DNA of 64,000 nt from Nakazawaea peltata (GCA_001599355.1 BCGQ01000004.1:627249-691248), one strand, 5' to 3'. Shown: positions 36,629-45,562, counted from the stretch's first letter. The notes: a model not told the origin generated them from the letters alone. Numbers and translations are program-made.

Positions 36629-36799
36629 TGTAGCTATAGCGACCTAGTATACTATATTTGATGAGTTACAATTTTCAAATAACTAACCACTAACATGCTC
36701 CACTCACTCACTCACCCACTCACTCAGGGGTTACCCTCACTAAAAAACAAAAACAAAGCGAAAACTTAAAAAATAACGCTCCCTCTCAAAAAATGCAAG

Positions 36800-36805
36800 A
36801 CGCGT
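36800..36805. promoter_or_regulatory. MluI cell-cycle box (MCB)
   Basis: ACGCGT, in context GACGCGTC, about 140 bp upstream of the MCM3 ATG. MBF binds this word in front of G1/S genes. Confidence 0.65.
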
Positions 36806-36833
36806 CATTTTTCATACAATGCAACTAATAATA

Positions 36834-36849
36834 TTTCCTAATCGGGTAA
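36834..36849. promoter_or_regulatory. Mcm1 / early-cell-cycle-box-like site of MCM3
   Basis: TTTCCTAATCGGGTAA fits TTNCC-N6-GGNAA, with the core CCTAATCGGG. It is about 95-110 bp upstream of the ATG. In S. cerevisiae ECBs drive MCM genes at M/G1. Confidence 0.65.
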
Positions 36850-36943
36850 ATTAAGTACCAATTTGTTGATCATAAAATTTTTCCCGTCTTATATTTATCA
36901 AATCACTTGAGTATCTATTGGTTTTGTAGTAGGGACAAGTAAT

Positions 36944-39430
36944 ATGGACACCACGATCAGACCAGAAGAGAACACTGACGCTGTTTTCAGTGACAGGGTC
37001 AGAAGATTCCAAGAGTTCTTGGATTTGACCGACAAAACCGACTACAAAGAGCAGATTAGAAGCTTATTGATCAAGAACCAGAGAAGATTGGTTGTTTCTG
37101 TTGATGAGATTAGAGATTTCGATAAAGAGTTATGGCAAGGATTGTTGAGTATGCCAACCGAATTTTTGCCAGCTGCCGAGAGAGCTTTAAGAGATACCGT
37201 TATGATTGTTTACGACCCATATGAATTCCCTAATCTGGAGGTTGATAATGATACTGATTTCTATCTTTCGTTTAGAGGATCATTTGGTGATCACCAATTG
37301 ACTCCAAGAAGTATTAATTCCTCATTCCTTTCCAAAATGGTCAGTATTGAAGGTATTGTTACTAAAGCTTCTTTGATTAGACCAAAGATTATCAAGTCTG
37401 TCCACTATTGTGACGAGACCGGTAGATTCCATCAAAGAGAGTACAGAGACCAAACCACCTCTTTCAATCCTATCACCACAAATGCAGTATACCCAACTGA
37501 GGATCCAGAAGGTAATAAATTGGTTACCGAGTACGGACTTTCCAAGTACAGAGATCATCAAACCGTGTCGATTCAAGAATTGCCAGAAACTGCTCCTGCT
37601 GGTCAATTGCCTAGATCTGTCGACATTGTTGTCGATGATGACTTGGCTGATAAGGTCAAGCCTGGAGACAGAGTTCAAGTTATCGGTGTCTACAGAAGTT
37701 TAGGTAATGGTACTAACTCTTCAGCCTTCAGAAGAGTCATCTTGACCAATTCTATCTATATGTTGAAAGAGGTCAAAGAAACCAAGGCTATTTCCGATCA
37801 AACTTTGAGAACGATCAACATCTTGGCCAAGAAGAAGAACATCTTTGAGATTCTTTCTGAATCCTTGGCTCCTTCCATTTGGGGTTATGAGTATATCAAG
37901 AAAGCTGTCTTGTTAATGTTATTAGGTGGTGTCGAAAAGATCTTACCTAATGGGTCTCATTTAAGAGGTGATATTAATATCTTGATGGTGGGAGATCCTT
38001 CTACTGCTAAGTCTCAAATGTTAAGATTTGTCTTGAATACAGCTCAATTGCTGATTGCTACAACTGGTAAAGGTTCTTCCGGTGTAGGTTTGACAGCTGC
38101 CGTCACCACAGACAGAGAAACCGGTGAACGTAGATTGGAAGCCGGTGCCATGGTCCTCGCCGATAGAGGTGTAGTTTGTATCGATGAATTTGACAAGATG
38201 AGTGATGCCGATAGAGTCGCTATCCACGAAGTGATGGAACAACAAACTATCACCATCTCCAAAGCTGGTATCCATACATCTTTGAATGCTAGATGTTCGG
38301 TTATTGCTGCTGCTAACCCCGTATATGGACAATACGATGTCTTTAAGACTCCTCAACAAAACATCGCCTTACCTGATTCTTTGTTATCGAGATTTGATGT
38401 CTTATTCATTGTTACCGATGATGTTTCCGACGAGAAGGACAGAAGGATCAGTGAACATGTCTTGCAAATGCACCGTTACATCCCACAAGGGTACGAAGAA
38501 GGTGAACCAATCAGAGAGAAATCCGGTGCTACTTTAAGTGCTGGTGATTCTCATAATGCCGATGAACTCGACGAGGAGAATGAAGAGCGTGTCTTCTTGA
38601 AAGGTTCTGAACAATCCAGAGATGCTCTCGTATCGATCAACTTCCTCAAGAAATATATCCAATATCTGAAACAAAGAGTCAAGCCAGTCTTGTCTGCCAA
38701 GGCCTCGAACAAGGTGGTCAAATTCTACACCGAGTTGAGAAACGAGGCCGACTCGGTCAACACCAATAAGACATCTCCTATCACTGCGAGAACTTTGGAG
38801 ACCATTATTCGTCTTGCTTCTGCTCATGCTAAATTGAGATTGAGTCCAGTAGTGGAGTCGAAGGATGTCGAAGTGGCCGAGGAGATCTTGAGATACTCGA
38901 TCTTTAAGGAAGTATCGAAGAAACAGAGAAAGAGACAAAAGCTTGCCTCAAAGAAACAAGAACGTAAAGACAGAGGAGACGATGCTCAAGAGCAAGATGC
39001 CGAAAGTGAGAGTGAGATAGAATACAGTGCCGAATCGGAACTCGAAGATGTCGCTGAAGAACCAGAATACGTCCCAAGAGGAACTAAAACTAGAGGACTT
39101 GCGTCCTTAAGAACCGACTCACCAGAACCTGAATTAGAACTGATCACCACCGACTTGGAACAATTACCATTGCAATCACAACAAGCTCAACAACAAGGGG
39201 GAGCTATCTCTCTGCAAAGATTACAACAATTCACTAGAAAGATGTCCGAATTGATTCAATCTGAGGTGTTTGCCGATGAGAATTGTCCAATCGAGAGATT
39301 ATTCCAACAAGTGAACGGTGACTTGAGTGTTGAGAATAAGTTCACTCAAGAAGAGTTTGACCAGCTGTTGGAAATCATGAGCGAGAAAAACCAAGTTTTG
39401 ATTTCCGATGGAAAGGTTTGGAGAGTTTAA
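36944..39430 (+). CDS. MCM3: MCM3, replicative helicase subunit
   Basis: 828-residue Mcm3 subunit of the MCM2-7 helicase. Mcm3-specific text includes PAGQLPRSVDIVVDDDLADKVKPGDRVQV and SLAPSIWGYEYIKKAVLLML. The AAA+ core shows Walker A GDPSTAKS (K356), Walker B with CIDEFDKM, and the arginine finger LLSRFD. A charged Glu/Ser-rich linker (about 640-740) separates the core from the C-terminal winged helix ending DGKVWRV, as in yeast. Two CTG codons (residues 370 and 575) lie where Mcm3 has alanine, the clearest being QYAK(E/Q)R at 38666-38668. The promoter has an MCB and an Mcm1 box, fitting cell-cycle control. Confidence 0.96.
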   Translation: MDTTIRPEENTDAVFSDRVRRFQEFLDLTDKTDYKEQIRSLLIKNQRRLVVSVDEIRDFDKELWQGLLSMPTEFLPAAERALRDTVMIVYDPYEFPNLEVDNDTDFYLSFRGSFGDHQLTPRSINSSFLSKMVSIEGIVTKASLIRPKIIKSVHYCDETGRFHQREYRDQTTSFNPITTNAVYPTEDPEGNKLVTEYGLSKYRDHQTVSIQELPETAPAGQLPRSVDIVVDDDLADKVKPGDRVQVIGVYRSLGNGTNSSAFRRVILTNSIYMLKEVKETKAISDQTLRTINILAKKKNIFEILSESLAPSIWGYEYIKKAVLLMLLGGVEKILPNGSHLRGDINILMVGDPSTAKSQMLRFVLNTAQLLIATTGKGSSGVGLTAAVTTDRETGERRLEAGAMVLADRGVVCIDEFDKMSDADRVAIHEVMEQQTITISKAGIHTSLNARCSVIAAANPVYGQYDVFKTPQQNIALPDSLLSRFDVLFIVTDDVSDEKDRRISEHVLQMHRYIPQGYEEGEPIREKSGATLSAGDSHNADELDEENEERVFLKGSEQSRDALVSINFLKKYIQYLKQRVKPVLSAKASNKVVKFYTELRNEADSVNTNKTSPITARTLETIIRLASAHAKLRLSPVVESKDVEVAEEILRYSIFKEVSKKQRKRQKLASKKQERKDRGDDAQEQDAESESEIEYSAESELEDVAEEPEYVPRGTKTRGLASLRTDSPEPELELITTDLEQLPLQSQQAQQQGGAISLQRLQQFTRKMSELIQSEVFADENCPIERLFQQVNGDLSVENKFTQEEFDQLLEIMSEKNQVLISDGKVWRV

Positions 39431-39505
39431 GGGTATGGGTATTTTATTTCTTGTTTTTTGTTTGATATTTAGTTAATAAATGGGTAATTAAATGGGTGTA
39501 GATAA

Positions 39506-39597
39506 TTAAAGGGGGGTAGGTAAATGAGGGTATTAGGTGAAAAGGGGGTAATAAATGAAGGGGGGGGGGGAGTATAAAGAAGTTTTAAGGGGGGAGA
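39506..39597 (+). repeat. G-run tract after MCM3
   Basis: Repeated AAAGGGGG / TAAATGA words with G runs of 6, 3, 5, 11 and 6 over about 90 bp. Confidence 0.6.
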
Positions 39598-39798
39598 TTT
39601 AAAGGGCAATGTGCAAGATAGGGAACCTTGGGAAACTCCTGACCAAAAACGCCAAATCAACCTATCTACAACCCCTCATCATCATTATCACCTTCTCTTA
39701 AAAGAAATCAAAGATCAACTAGACCTCACTCACCATCCCCCCTACCGCCTATCATCTCCCCTAATTGATAATTTACCCCTTTATAAATCCGCGCACAA

Positions 39799-39805
39799 TG
39801 AGTCA
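39799..39805. promoter_or_regulatory. Gcn4/AP-1-type site TGAGTCA
   Basis: Exact TGASTCA match 111-117 bp upstream of the chosen NIT3 ATG and 6 bp before the in-frame ATG at 39811. Confidence 0.35.
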
Positions 39806-39915
39806 GCAAAATGCGCACCTCAGCACTTTACTGCGATTATTTAAACACACTTTATCGCTCATTTTTCACTGATAAGCTTAGCCGATACACCACTACATCA
39901 CTACACCACCACACC

Positions 39916-40788
39916 ATGGTCTCACCGTTAGCTAAAACTCTCAAAGTTGCTTTGATCCAACTCCACACTTCCCTGAACAAACTGCTGAACTTGGCCAAAG
40001 TTTCGGCCAAGATCCAAGAAGCTGTCTCGGGTAAAAGTGTCGATGTTGTGGTTCTTCCAGAGTGTTTCAATTCACCTTATGCTGTTGATGCCTTTGGCAA
40101 GTACGCCGAGGCTATTCCAGGTGGCGAAACTACCGACATGTTGAGCCAATTGCTGAAAAAATTGGGTATCTTCATCATTGGAGGTTCGATCCCAGAGCTG
40201 GATGAAGGTAAGGTTTATAACACTTCTGTCTCTTTCAACCCAGCCGGTGAGATTATTGCTAAGCACCGTAAGTTACATCTCTTTGACATTGACATTCCTA
40301 ACAAAATCACTTTCAAGGAAAGTTTGACCTTGACCGGTGGTGACAAGGCCACTTGTTTCAAAATGGATGGTTATGGTTCAGTCGGATTAGGTATTTGTTA
40401 CGATATCAGATTCCCAGAACTTCTGATGATCCTGGCTCGTGAGAAGAGTCTGTTTGCTATGTTCTACCCAGGTGCTTTCAACACCACCACCGGTCCATTG
40501 CATTGGCAATTATTGGCCCGTGCTAGAGCCGTTGACAACCAAGTGTTTGTTGTATTGTGTTCTCCTCTGAGAGATATGTCTAGTGGGTATCATCTGTATG
40601 GTCATTCTTTAATTGTTAGTCCAAATGGTGAAGTACTTGTTGAGGCCGGAGAAGGAGAGGAGATTGTTTATGGAGAATTGGATCCACTGTTGATCGAGTC
40701 CACCAGAGCTGGAATCCCAGTCACTACTCAAAGAAGATTCGATGTATACAGAGATGTCGGTAAAGATGCGACCGTCAAAGATATGTAA
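39916..40788 (+). CDS. NIT3: Nit3 nitrilase-superfamily amidase
   Basis: 290-residue Nit2/Nit3-type amidase; this family hydrolyses deaminated glutathione and alpha-ketoglutaramate-type repair substrates. The Glu-Lys-Cys triad regions are visible: VVLPECFNSPY, KHRKLHLFDIDIP and GICYDIRFPE (Cys161). PGAFNTTTGPLHW and RARAVDNQVFV are also diagnostic. CTG codons at residues 170, 218 and 227 align with alanine in PELAM, SPARD and YHAYGH of other family members. I chose ATG 39916, which gives a normal N-terminus. An in-frame ATG at 39811 would add 35 mostly basic and hydroxylated residues and could make a mitochondrial form, since yeast Nit3 has been found in mitochondria. Confidence 0.93.
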   Translation: MVSPLAKTLKVALIQLHTSLNKLLNLAKVSAKIQEAVSGKSVDVVVLPECFNSPYAVDAFGKYAEAIPGGETTDMLSQLLKKLGIFIIGGSIPELDEGKVYNTSVSFNPAGEIIAKHRKLHLFDIDIPNKITFKESLTLTGGDKATCFKMDGYGSVGLGICYDIRFPELLMILAREKSLFAMFYPGAFNTTTGPLHWQLLARARAVDNQVFVVLCSPLRDMSSGYHLYGHSLIVSPNGEVLVEAGEGEEIVYGELDPLLIESTRAGIPVTTQRRFDVYRDVGKDATVKDM

Positions 40789-40876
40789 TTACAAAATATA
40801 TTAACTTTTGAAGATCAATGTATTAATTCTTAAAAGACTAAAAAAGACCATTTTTACTAAAAATACAGCTCGCTGC

Positions 40877-41839
40877 TTAGTAGAAGATTGGGATGTTGTC
40901 CCAGTCCCATGGGTCATTAAATCTCAAGTGCTTGTCCAACTTAGCAATCTCGGCAAAGTCTTCATCGTCCAAGTCAAAGTCATCAACAACCAAGTTAGAC
41001 AGTAATCTGGCTGGACTGTTGGACTTTGGAATAATGGCCAAACCTCTTTGGTTAGCCCATCTAAGCAAAACTTTAGCAGGGTCAACCTTGTGCTTAGTAG
41101 CAATAGACTTGATGGTGTCGTGCTCGAACAAGTTTGGAGTGTCCAAAGCAGTCTTGTTTTGAAGCTCCAAGAAAGATTGAGGACCGAAAGAAGAGTAAGC
41201 AGTGACGACAATTCCCAATTTTTGCAGGTATTGGATCAATTCTGGTTGTTGCAAGTATGGGTGGTGCTCGATTTGCAAAGAAGATGGGAAAATCTTCAGG
41301 CTCTTGACCAAATCTTGGATCAAAGCAGCAGAGAAGTTGGAAACACCAATGGCCTTAACCTTACCGGCTTCAACCAAACCCTCCATAGCTCTCCAGGTGT
41401 CCAAAATTGGAATGTCTTCGTAGTGGAAGTTGTCACCGTCACCACAGTAGAAAGTTGGTGGATACTTCTCTTCGAATGGGACGAATTTGAAAGAAATTGG
41501 GAAATGGATCAAATACAAGTCCAAGTAGTCCAATTTCAAGTCGGTCAAAGTCTTGTTCAACAGCTTCTTGACGTTGTCTGGGTGGTGGTAGTTGTTCCAC
41601 AACTTGGAGACAATGAACAATTCCTCTCTCTTGACAAGACCCTCGTCAATGGCTCTCTTGAAACCATCACCAACCTCGACTTCGTTACCGTAGTCAGCAG
41701 CACCGTCGAACAAACGGTAACCTTGCTTAATGGCATCGTAAATAGTTTGGGCGGCCTTGTCCTTTGGGATCTTCCACATACCCAAACCGACGGATGGAAT
41801 CTTCATTCCATTGTTCATATCAAAGCTCTTAACAGACAT
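40877..41839 (-). CDS. XYL1: NAD(P)H-dependent xylose reductase
   Basis: 320-residue AKR2B-type xylose (aldose) reductase, first step of xylose use: xylose to xylitol. The catalytic tetrad is D45, Y50, K79 and H112. The cofactor motif [10 protein letters not shown] and the C-terminus [16 protein letters not shown] are typical of xylose reductases from pentose-fermenting yeasts; the S. cerevisiae relative is Gre3. [17 protein letters not shown] and [14 protein letters not shown] are also conserved. A CTG at 41225-41227 (residue 205) lies where other yeast xylose reductases have alanine in (E/K)FAQK. Whether it uses NADH as well as NADPH cannot be read from sequence. A 1.1-kb upstream region with a CGG-rich island follows on its 5' side. 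Confidence 0.95.
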   Translation of the reverse strand: MSVKSFDMNNGMKIPSVGLGMWKIPKDKAAQTIYDAIKQGYRLFDGAADYGNEVEVGDGFKRAIDEGLVKREELFIVSKLWNNYHHPDNVKKLLNKTLTDLKLDYLDLYLIHFPISFKFVPFEEKYPPTFYCGDGDNFHYEDIPILDTWRAMEGLVEAGKVKAIGVSNFSAALIQDLVKSLKIFPSSLQIEHHPYLQQPELIQYLQKLGIVVTAYSSFGPQSFLELQNKTALDTPNLFEHDTIKSIATKHKVDPAKVLLRWANQRGLAIIPKSNSPARLLSNLVVDDFDLDDEDFAEIAKLDKHLRFNDPWDWDNIPIFY

Positions 41840-42958
41840 CTTTATAGTTATTTTTAAGGTCTCGAAGTAAATTCAATTATACTGAGTTAATTGTTCAACG
41901 CAATTGAATATCAAGGGAAATACTCCTCTATTTATATATTATTTCTGCCCAATACGCAACTGGGGAATTCGTACTGCAGCCCAATGCAAGTGTTGTATTT
42001 TTTTGGCTGGGATTTTCTTACTCCACATTTGAATAAAAAAGCATGAAATTTTTTACGGTGTTAGTGTTTAAGAGTATGTGTGAACAATATTTAATACAAT
42101 AAGGGGCTGAAATAATTAGGGTAAGTTTTTGGAGAGGCTCAGGTGATCACGGTGTGAAAAAAATGATTGGGCAAGAGATCAAGATTGGAAAAAAACACGA
42201 GTATCCCAACCGAATATCGTAATTTAATGTTGTAATTTGTAGGCTATTTTACCATAACAAGGCTATCTTTTTTCCGTATTCTAAGTAACCCCACCTTGGA
42301 TCGCAATTGGCAATCTGTGCCCCAGATTTTAATTTTATGTCCATGTACTTCTTGTCAATCGTCATGCAGGTTGCTCAAGTTAGTACTAGGCACTTCCGCA
42401 CTCGTCATCCCAAAATTGACCTCTCTCCGCTTAGTGAAGGTGTCACTCCACATTCGGACGGATCTCGCCAGAGACTAAACTCCGTTTTTGCGCTGACACC
42501 AGGGCTGACCTGCATAAATTCTTTGTGTGTGGAGAACTCGGCCCTATTCTTTTCCGAAACAGCAAGCAAAAAAATTACCTATGTCAATGTTACATTAGAT
42601 CGGCTCGGTTTAACTTTGAGGGGCAAGACCGATTTGTGCGTGCACGCCCTTTTTTCGCTAGTGCGGACAATAGGAAGGCAGGTTAGTCCGAAGATTAAAC
42701 GGAGCGCCGGACCACAGAAGCGGATCTCTATCCCCCCACTTCGACAAGGGAATTTTCCGGATCCACCGAGTGGAGAACTGTTTCGGAATCATATTCACCG
42801 TTTCTGTTACTCATTTCTTAACGCATCCAATTTCTACTATACGTTTATTACTATGCGTTTTTGATACCTTTTTAGCTTACAAATCTTAAAAATAAACGTT
42901 CTATTTACAATGAACTATCTAAAGTATTTACATGTTATTCTCTTTTAGTTTAGTCAGT
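41840..42958. promoter_or_regulatory. Xylose reductase upstream region
   Basis: 1.1 kb between the xylose reductase start and the COX17 stop. The proximal part is AT-rich with a TATA-like TTTATATATT (41930-41939). From about 42380 to 42800 the sequence is distinctly GC-richer and holds some 20 CGG/CCG triplets. Open frames up to 185 codons show no family resemblance and the longest begins with TTG. Confidence 0.5.
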
Positions 42959-43187
42959 TTAGTTGACACTGAATCCATATCCTTTCATACAAACTTTGTA
43001 TTGCAGAATAATGTCATCACACTTTCCCGAGTCTTGACCGTTGATTAATAAGCATTGGTCTCTCTCTTGTTTTTGTGGGATACAGACACAACAAGGTTTT
43101 GGCTCTGTAATGAAGTTAGTATATCTGATGTGAACAGAAATTTTCAACGATTTACTTACTTGATTCAGTTTTAGCTGGTTCAGACAT
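42959..43187 (-). CDS. COX17: Cox17 copper chaperone (two exons)
   Basis: 57-residue Cox17, which delivers copper to Sco1 and Cox11 for cytochrome c oxidase assembly in the mitochondrial intermembrane space. Exons are 43160-43187 and 42959-43104, in frame after removal of a 55-nt intron. The joined N-terminus reads MSEPAKTES then KPKPCCVC. The copper-binding CCxC and twin CX9C cysteines are present (RDQCLLINGQDSGKC, YKVCMKGYGF). Length is close to S. cerevisiae Cox17 (69). The intron has GTAAGT, TACTAAC and TTACAG. An unspliced frame from 43210 starts with GTG and would give an unrelated N-terminus. It is divergent from the YPL162C-like gene. Confidence 0.93.
43105..43159 (-). other. COX17 intron, 55 nt
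   Basis: 5' GTAAGT at 43159-43154, branch point TACTAAC at 43121-43115, acceptor TTACAG ending at 43105. Only about ten bases separate branch box and acceptor. Confidence 0.93.
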
Positions 43188-43416
43188 TGTCCTCTAATTT
43201 GATTAATCACTTAAAGGGTTCTGCTTTATGGGTAGATTTTTCTATTTTTTTTGTTTTCAGAGCCCATTCGGCAGAGTCGTGCATCACCAGCTAAATTCCA
43301 AAAACAAATAGCTCATATTGCATCTGGGTTTCATTACACGACCGCAATTTATATATAAACTAGTTACAAGTAGACGTTTGCCATTGGAACTGATAAGACA
43401 ATTAAAAAATATAGAA

Positions 43417-44178
43417 ATGGCTTCCGATTCTTGTGATCTTATGGGCCCGTTAGGGATAGTGATACAAGCCATGCTCGGCCTTCTTGCCCTCTCTTCATTA
43501 ATATACAAAAGATCTAAAGAATATCCAGTACGAAGACCTTGGAAAGTGTGGTTCTACGATGTTTCTAAACAGGTCTTTGGAGCATTTGGACTCCATATTT
43601 TGAATTTGTTGATGAGTATCATTAGTGGACATGATACAAATATATTATTGCGTTTGGCAAGTGATAGCACTGACCCTGGAGATGACCCTGGAGATGACCC
43701 TTGCAACTATTATTTCCTCAATATTTTATTCGATACCACTATTGGAGTGCCTATTTTATACCTTTCATTGTTGATCATCTATAGATGTATTGGAGCAATT
43801 GGAGAGTTCGAAGGTATCCAAAGTGGTGAATATGGATCTCCTCCAAAGTTTATCAATTATTTAAAGCAGCTTGTCATATATATTGTTGGATTGGTCTTGA
43901 TGAAGATCCTCATCTACATCACTTTGATCTTTTGCCCTGTACTTTTAACATGGGCAGATTGGATACTTTCAGTGTTCGATAATGTAGACCCTACAAATGA
44001 TCTTCAGTTGGTGTTTGTGTTGATGATTTTCCCATGCATTATGAACTCTATTCAATATTATTTGGTCGATAATATCATTCAAAGTCCCGAATATAAAAAT
44101 TCTAAATCTAAAGAAGATAAGGGATTATTGGGACAGCCGCAGCCAGAGATACCTGAAGGTGATTATGGATCTATATAG
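43417..44178 (+). CDS. YPL162C-like vacuolar membrane protein (STIMATE/TMEM110 family)
   Basis: 253-residue polytopic membrane protein resembling S. cerevisiae YPL162C (273), a vacuolar membrane protein of the TMEM110/STIMATE family with no settled function in yeast. The N-terminus CDLMGPLGIVIQAMLGLLALSSLIYKR, then PRRPWKVWFYDVSKQVFGAFGLHILNLL, are family blocks. About five hydrophobic segments span residues 10-230. The luminal or loop segment has a DPGD duplication (about 86-94) from a 12-bp repeat. The tail is polar and acidic. I chose ATG 43417; the open frame extends back to 43318 but starts with TTG. The family call is good; the function is unknown. Confidence 0.8.
   Translation: MASDSCDLMGPLGIVIQAMLGLLALSSLIYKRSKEYPVRRPWKVWFYDVSKQVFGAFGLHILNLLMSIISGHDTNILLRLASDSTDPGDDPGDDPCNYYFLNILFDTTIGVPILYLSLLIIYRCIGAIGEFEGIQSGEYGSPPKFINYLKQLVIYIVGLVLMKILIYITLIFCPVLLTWADWILSVFDNVDPTNDLQLVFVLMIFPCIMNSIQYYLVDNIIQSPEYKNSKSKEDKGLLGQPQPEIPEGDYGSI
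43672..43695 (+). repeat. 12-bp coding repeat GACCCTGGAGAT x2
   Basis: Two exact copies followed by a third GACCCT, encoding DPGD DPGD DP in the loop of the YPL162C-like protein. Confidence 0.9.
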
Positions 44179-44578
44179 AAATAATACGATATAGTGATTT
44201 ACATAGTAGTGTTGTGTATAGCTCAGTTTGCTCGACTTCGTTCTGTCTTGGTTGGTTTTGGCTCATTGCCAGCTGCCCTGCCCAGATGCCCTACCTGCCC
44301 ACCACAATTTCATTCCTATCACACATTTTCCTTACTGTGCTCTAAGGTTTCCTAAGATTTTCCTTATTTTTCCCTAACGTTTCCCTAAATTTTCCCTTAA
44401 TTTTCCCTAACGTTTCCTAAGTTCCTTAATTTCCTCACTCTTTAACGTTTCGCACATGGCTCGTTTAATCATCGCTATGAAAAAATAAACCGCTCGCAAT
44501 CAGTTGGTAAATTTAAACGCCATTCGGAAAGTATTCAAAATTAAACGTATTCCACTTCTTACTTTTAGACGAGCTCGA
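44179..44578. promoter_or_regulatory. MEU1 upstream region
   Basis: 400 bp. From 44346 to 44434 TTTCCCTAA-type words recur nine times. Downstream of 44486 the frame is open into MEU1 with a basic, MTS-like reading but no ATG. Confidence 0.5.
44346..44434 (+). repeat. TTTCCCTAA(CG) repeats
   Basis: Nine TTTCC(C)TWA words at 9-12 bp spacing, 145-235 bp upstream of the MEU1 ATG; two share the longer form TTTCCCTAACGTTTCC. Confidence 0.7.
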
Positions 44579-45562
44579 ATGTCTGCCCATAGAGATAGCG
44601 CTGCTGCTGGCATTGAATTGCCACATGAGTTTCACGAGAAAGTCGAATTACTGATCATTGGTGGTACCGGTTTGTACAAGTTGGACAACTTGACCCCAGT
44701 TGCCCGTTTGACTGTTTCTACACCATGGGGATTCCCTTCGCTGCCAATTACCATCTCTAAGACTGCTTCTGGATTCCCTATTGCATTCTTAGCTAGACAT
44801 GGTCTGCATCACGACCTTTTACCTTCTGATGTCCCATCTAGAGCTAATATCGCTGCTTTGAAGAAGATTGGTGTCAAGGCCATTGTCGCTTTCAGTGCCG
44901 TAGGCTCTTTACAACAACATATTCTGCCAAGAGATTTCGTTTTGCCTACTCAAATTATCGACAGAACTAAAGGTATTAGAGACTCTACTTTCTTCGAGAA
45001 AGGATTTGTTGCTCATGCTGGATTTGGTGAACCTTTTGATCTCAAGTTGAACAGCATTATTGCTGAGACTTGTACCAAATTACCTGAGTTCAGTGCACCA
45101 AAAACTCAAAAATTCCACACCAATAAGACTGAAAATGGTGATTTGACCGTTATTTGTATGGAAGGACCTGCTTTCTCCACCAGAGCCGAATCCCGTTTAT
45201 ACCAATCTTGGAATGGATCTGTTATTAACATGAGTGTTATTCCAGAAGCTAAGTTGGCTCGTGAACTGGAAATCCTGTACCAAATGATTTGTATGTCCAC
45301 TGATTACGATGCTTGGCGTGAAGATGAAGAACCTGTCACGGTAGAGACCGTCGTTGGTAACTTGAAGGCCAACAGTGCCAACCTGCACGTTGTTCTGGAG
45401 AAATTAGTCGAGGTTTTGGAACACGAGATCAAGGCTGGTAATGTCGGTAACGATTTGCTGGGATCCATGAAATTCGCCGTAAGTACCTCTCCTGCAGGCG
45501 TCAAGAAAGAATTATTAGAGAAGATGCACTTCCTCTTCCCAGGTTACTGGCCTGTAGAATAA
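44579..45562 (+). CDS. MEU1: 5'-methylthioadenosine phosphorylase Meu1
   Basis: 327-residue MTA phosphorylase of the methionine salvage pathway; it splits methylthioadenosine into adenine and methylthioribose-1-phosphate. Family blocks: LLIIGGTGLYKL, PSRANIAALKKIGVKAIVAFSAVGSL, DRTKGIRDSTFFE, EGPAFSTRAESRLY, VINMSVIPEAKLARE and MSTDYDAW. S. cerevisiae Meu1 has 337 residues. I chose ATG 44579 (MSAHRDSAAAG). The frame is open for about 25 codons upstream without an ATG, beginning TTG. CTG codons at residues 230 and 233 fall in ARE-x-EI-x-YQM, where fungal enzymes have alanine at both positions. Confidence 0.95.
   Translation: MSAHRDSAAAGIELPHEFHEKVELLIIGGTGLYKLDNLTPVARLTVSTPWGFPSLPITISKTASGFPIAFLARHGLHHDLLPSDVPSRANIAALKKIGVKAIVAFSAVGSLQQHILPRDFVLPTQIIDRTKGIRDSTFFEKGFVAHAGFGEPFDLKLNSIIAETCTKLPEFSAPKTQKFHTNKTENGDLTVICMEGPAFSTRAESRLYQSWNGSVINMSVIPEAKLARELEILYQMICMSTDYDAWREDEEPVTVETVVGNLKANSANLHVVLEKLVEVLEHEIKAGNVGNDLLGSMKFAVSTSPAGVKKELLEKMHFLFPGYWPVE

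Larger units (their letters stand above)
36629..36943. promoter_or_regulatory. Divergent promoter Rab GTPase / MCM3
   Basis: 315 bp with CACTCACTCACC repeats near the Rab gene (36701-36725), a perfect MCB box (36800-36805) and an Mcm1/ECB-like box (36834-36849). Confidence 0.65.
39431..39915. promoter_or_regulatory. Intergenic region MCM3 / NIT3
   Basis: 485 bp. A G-rich stretch (39506-39597) includes a run of 11 G at 39560-39570. TGAGTCA at 39799-39805 is a Gcn4/AP-1-type site. An in-frame ATG at 39811 lies upstream of the chosen NIT3 start. Confidence 0.5.

Noticed and set aside
42307-42864. 185-codon open frame upstream of xylose reductase
   Set aside because: Starts with TTG, no ATG near the start, no family resemblance, unusual composition; better explained as a GC-rich regulatory stretch.
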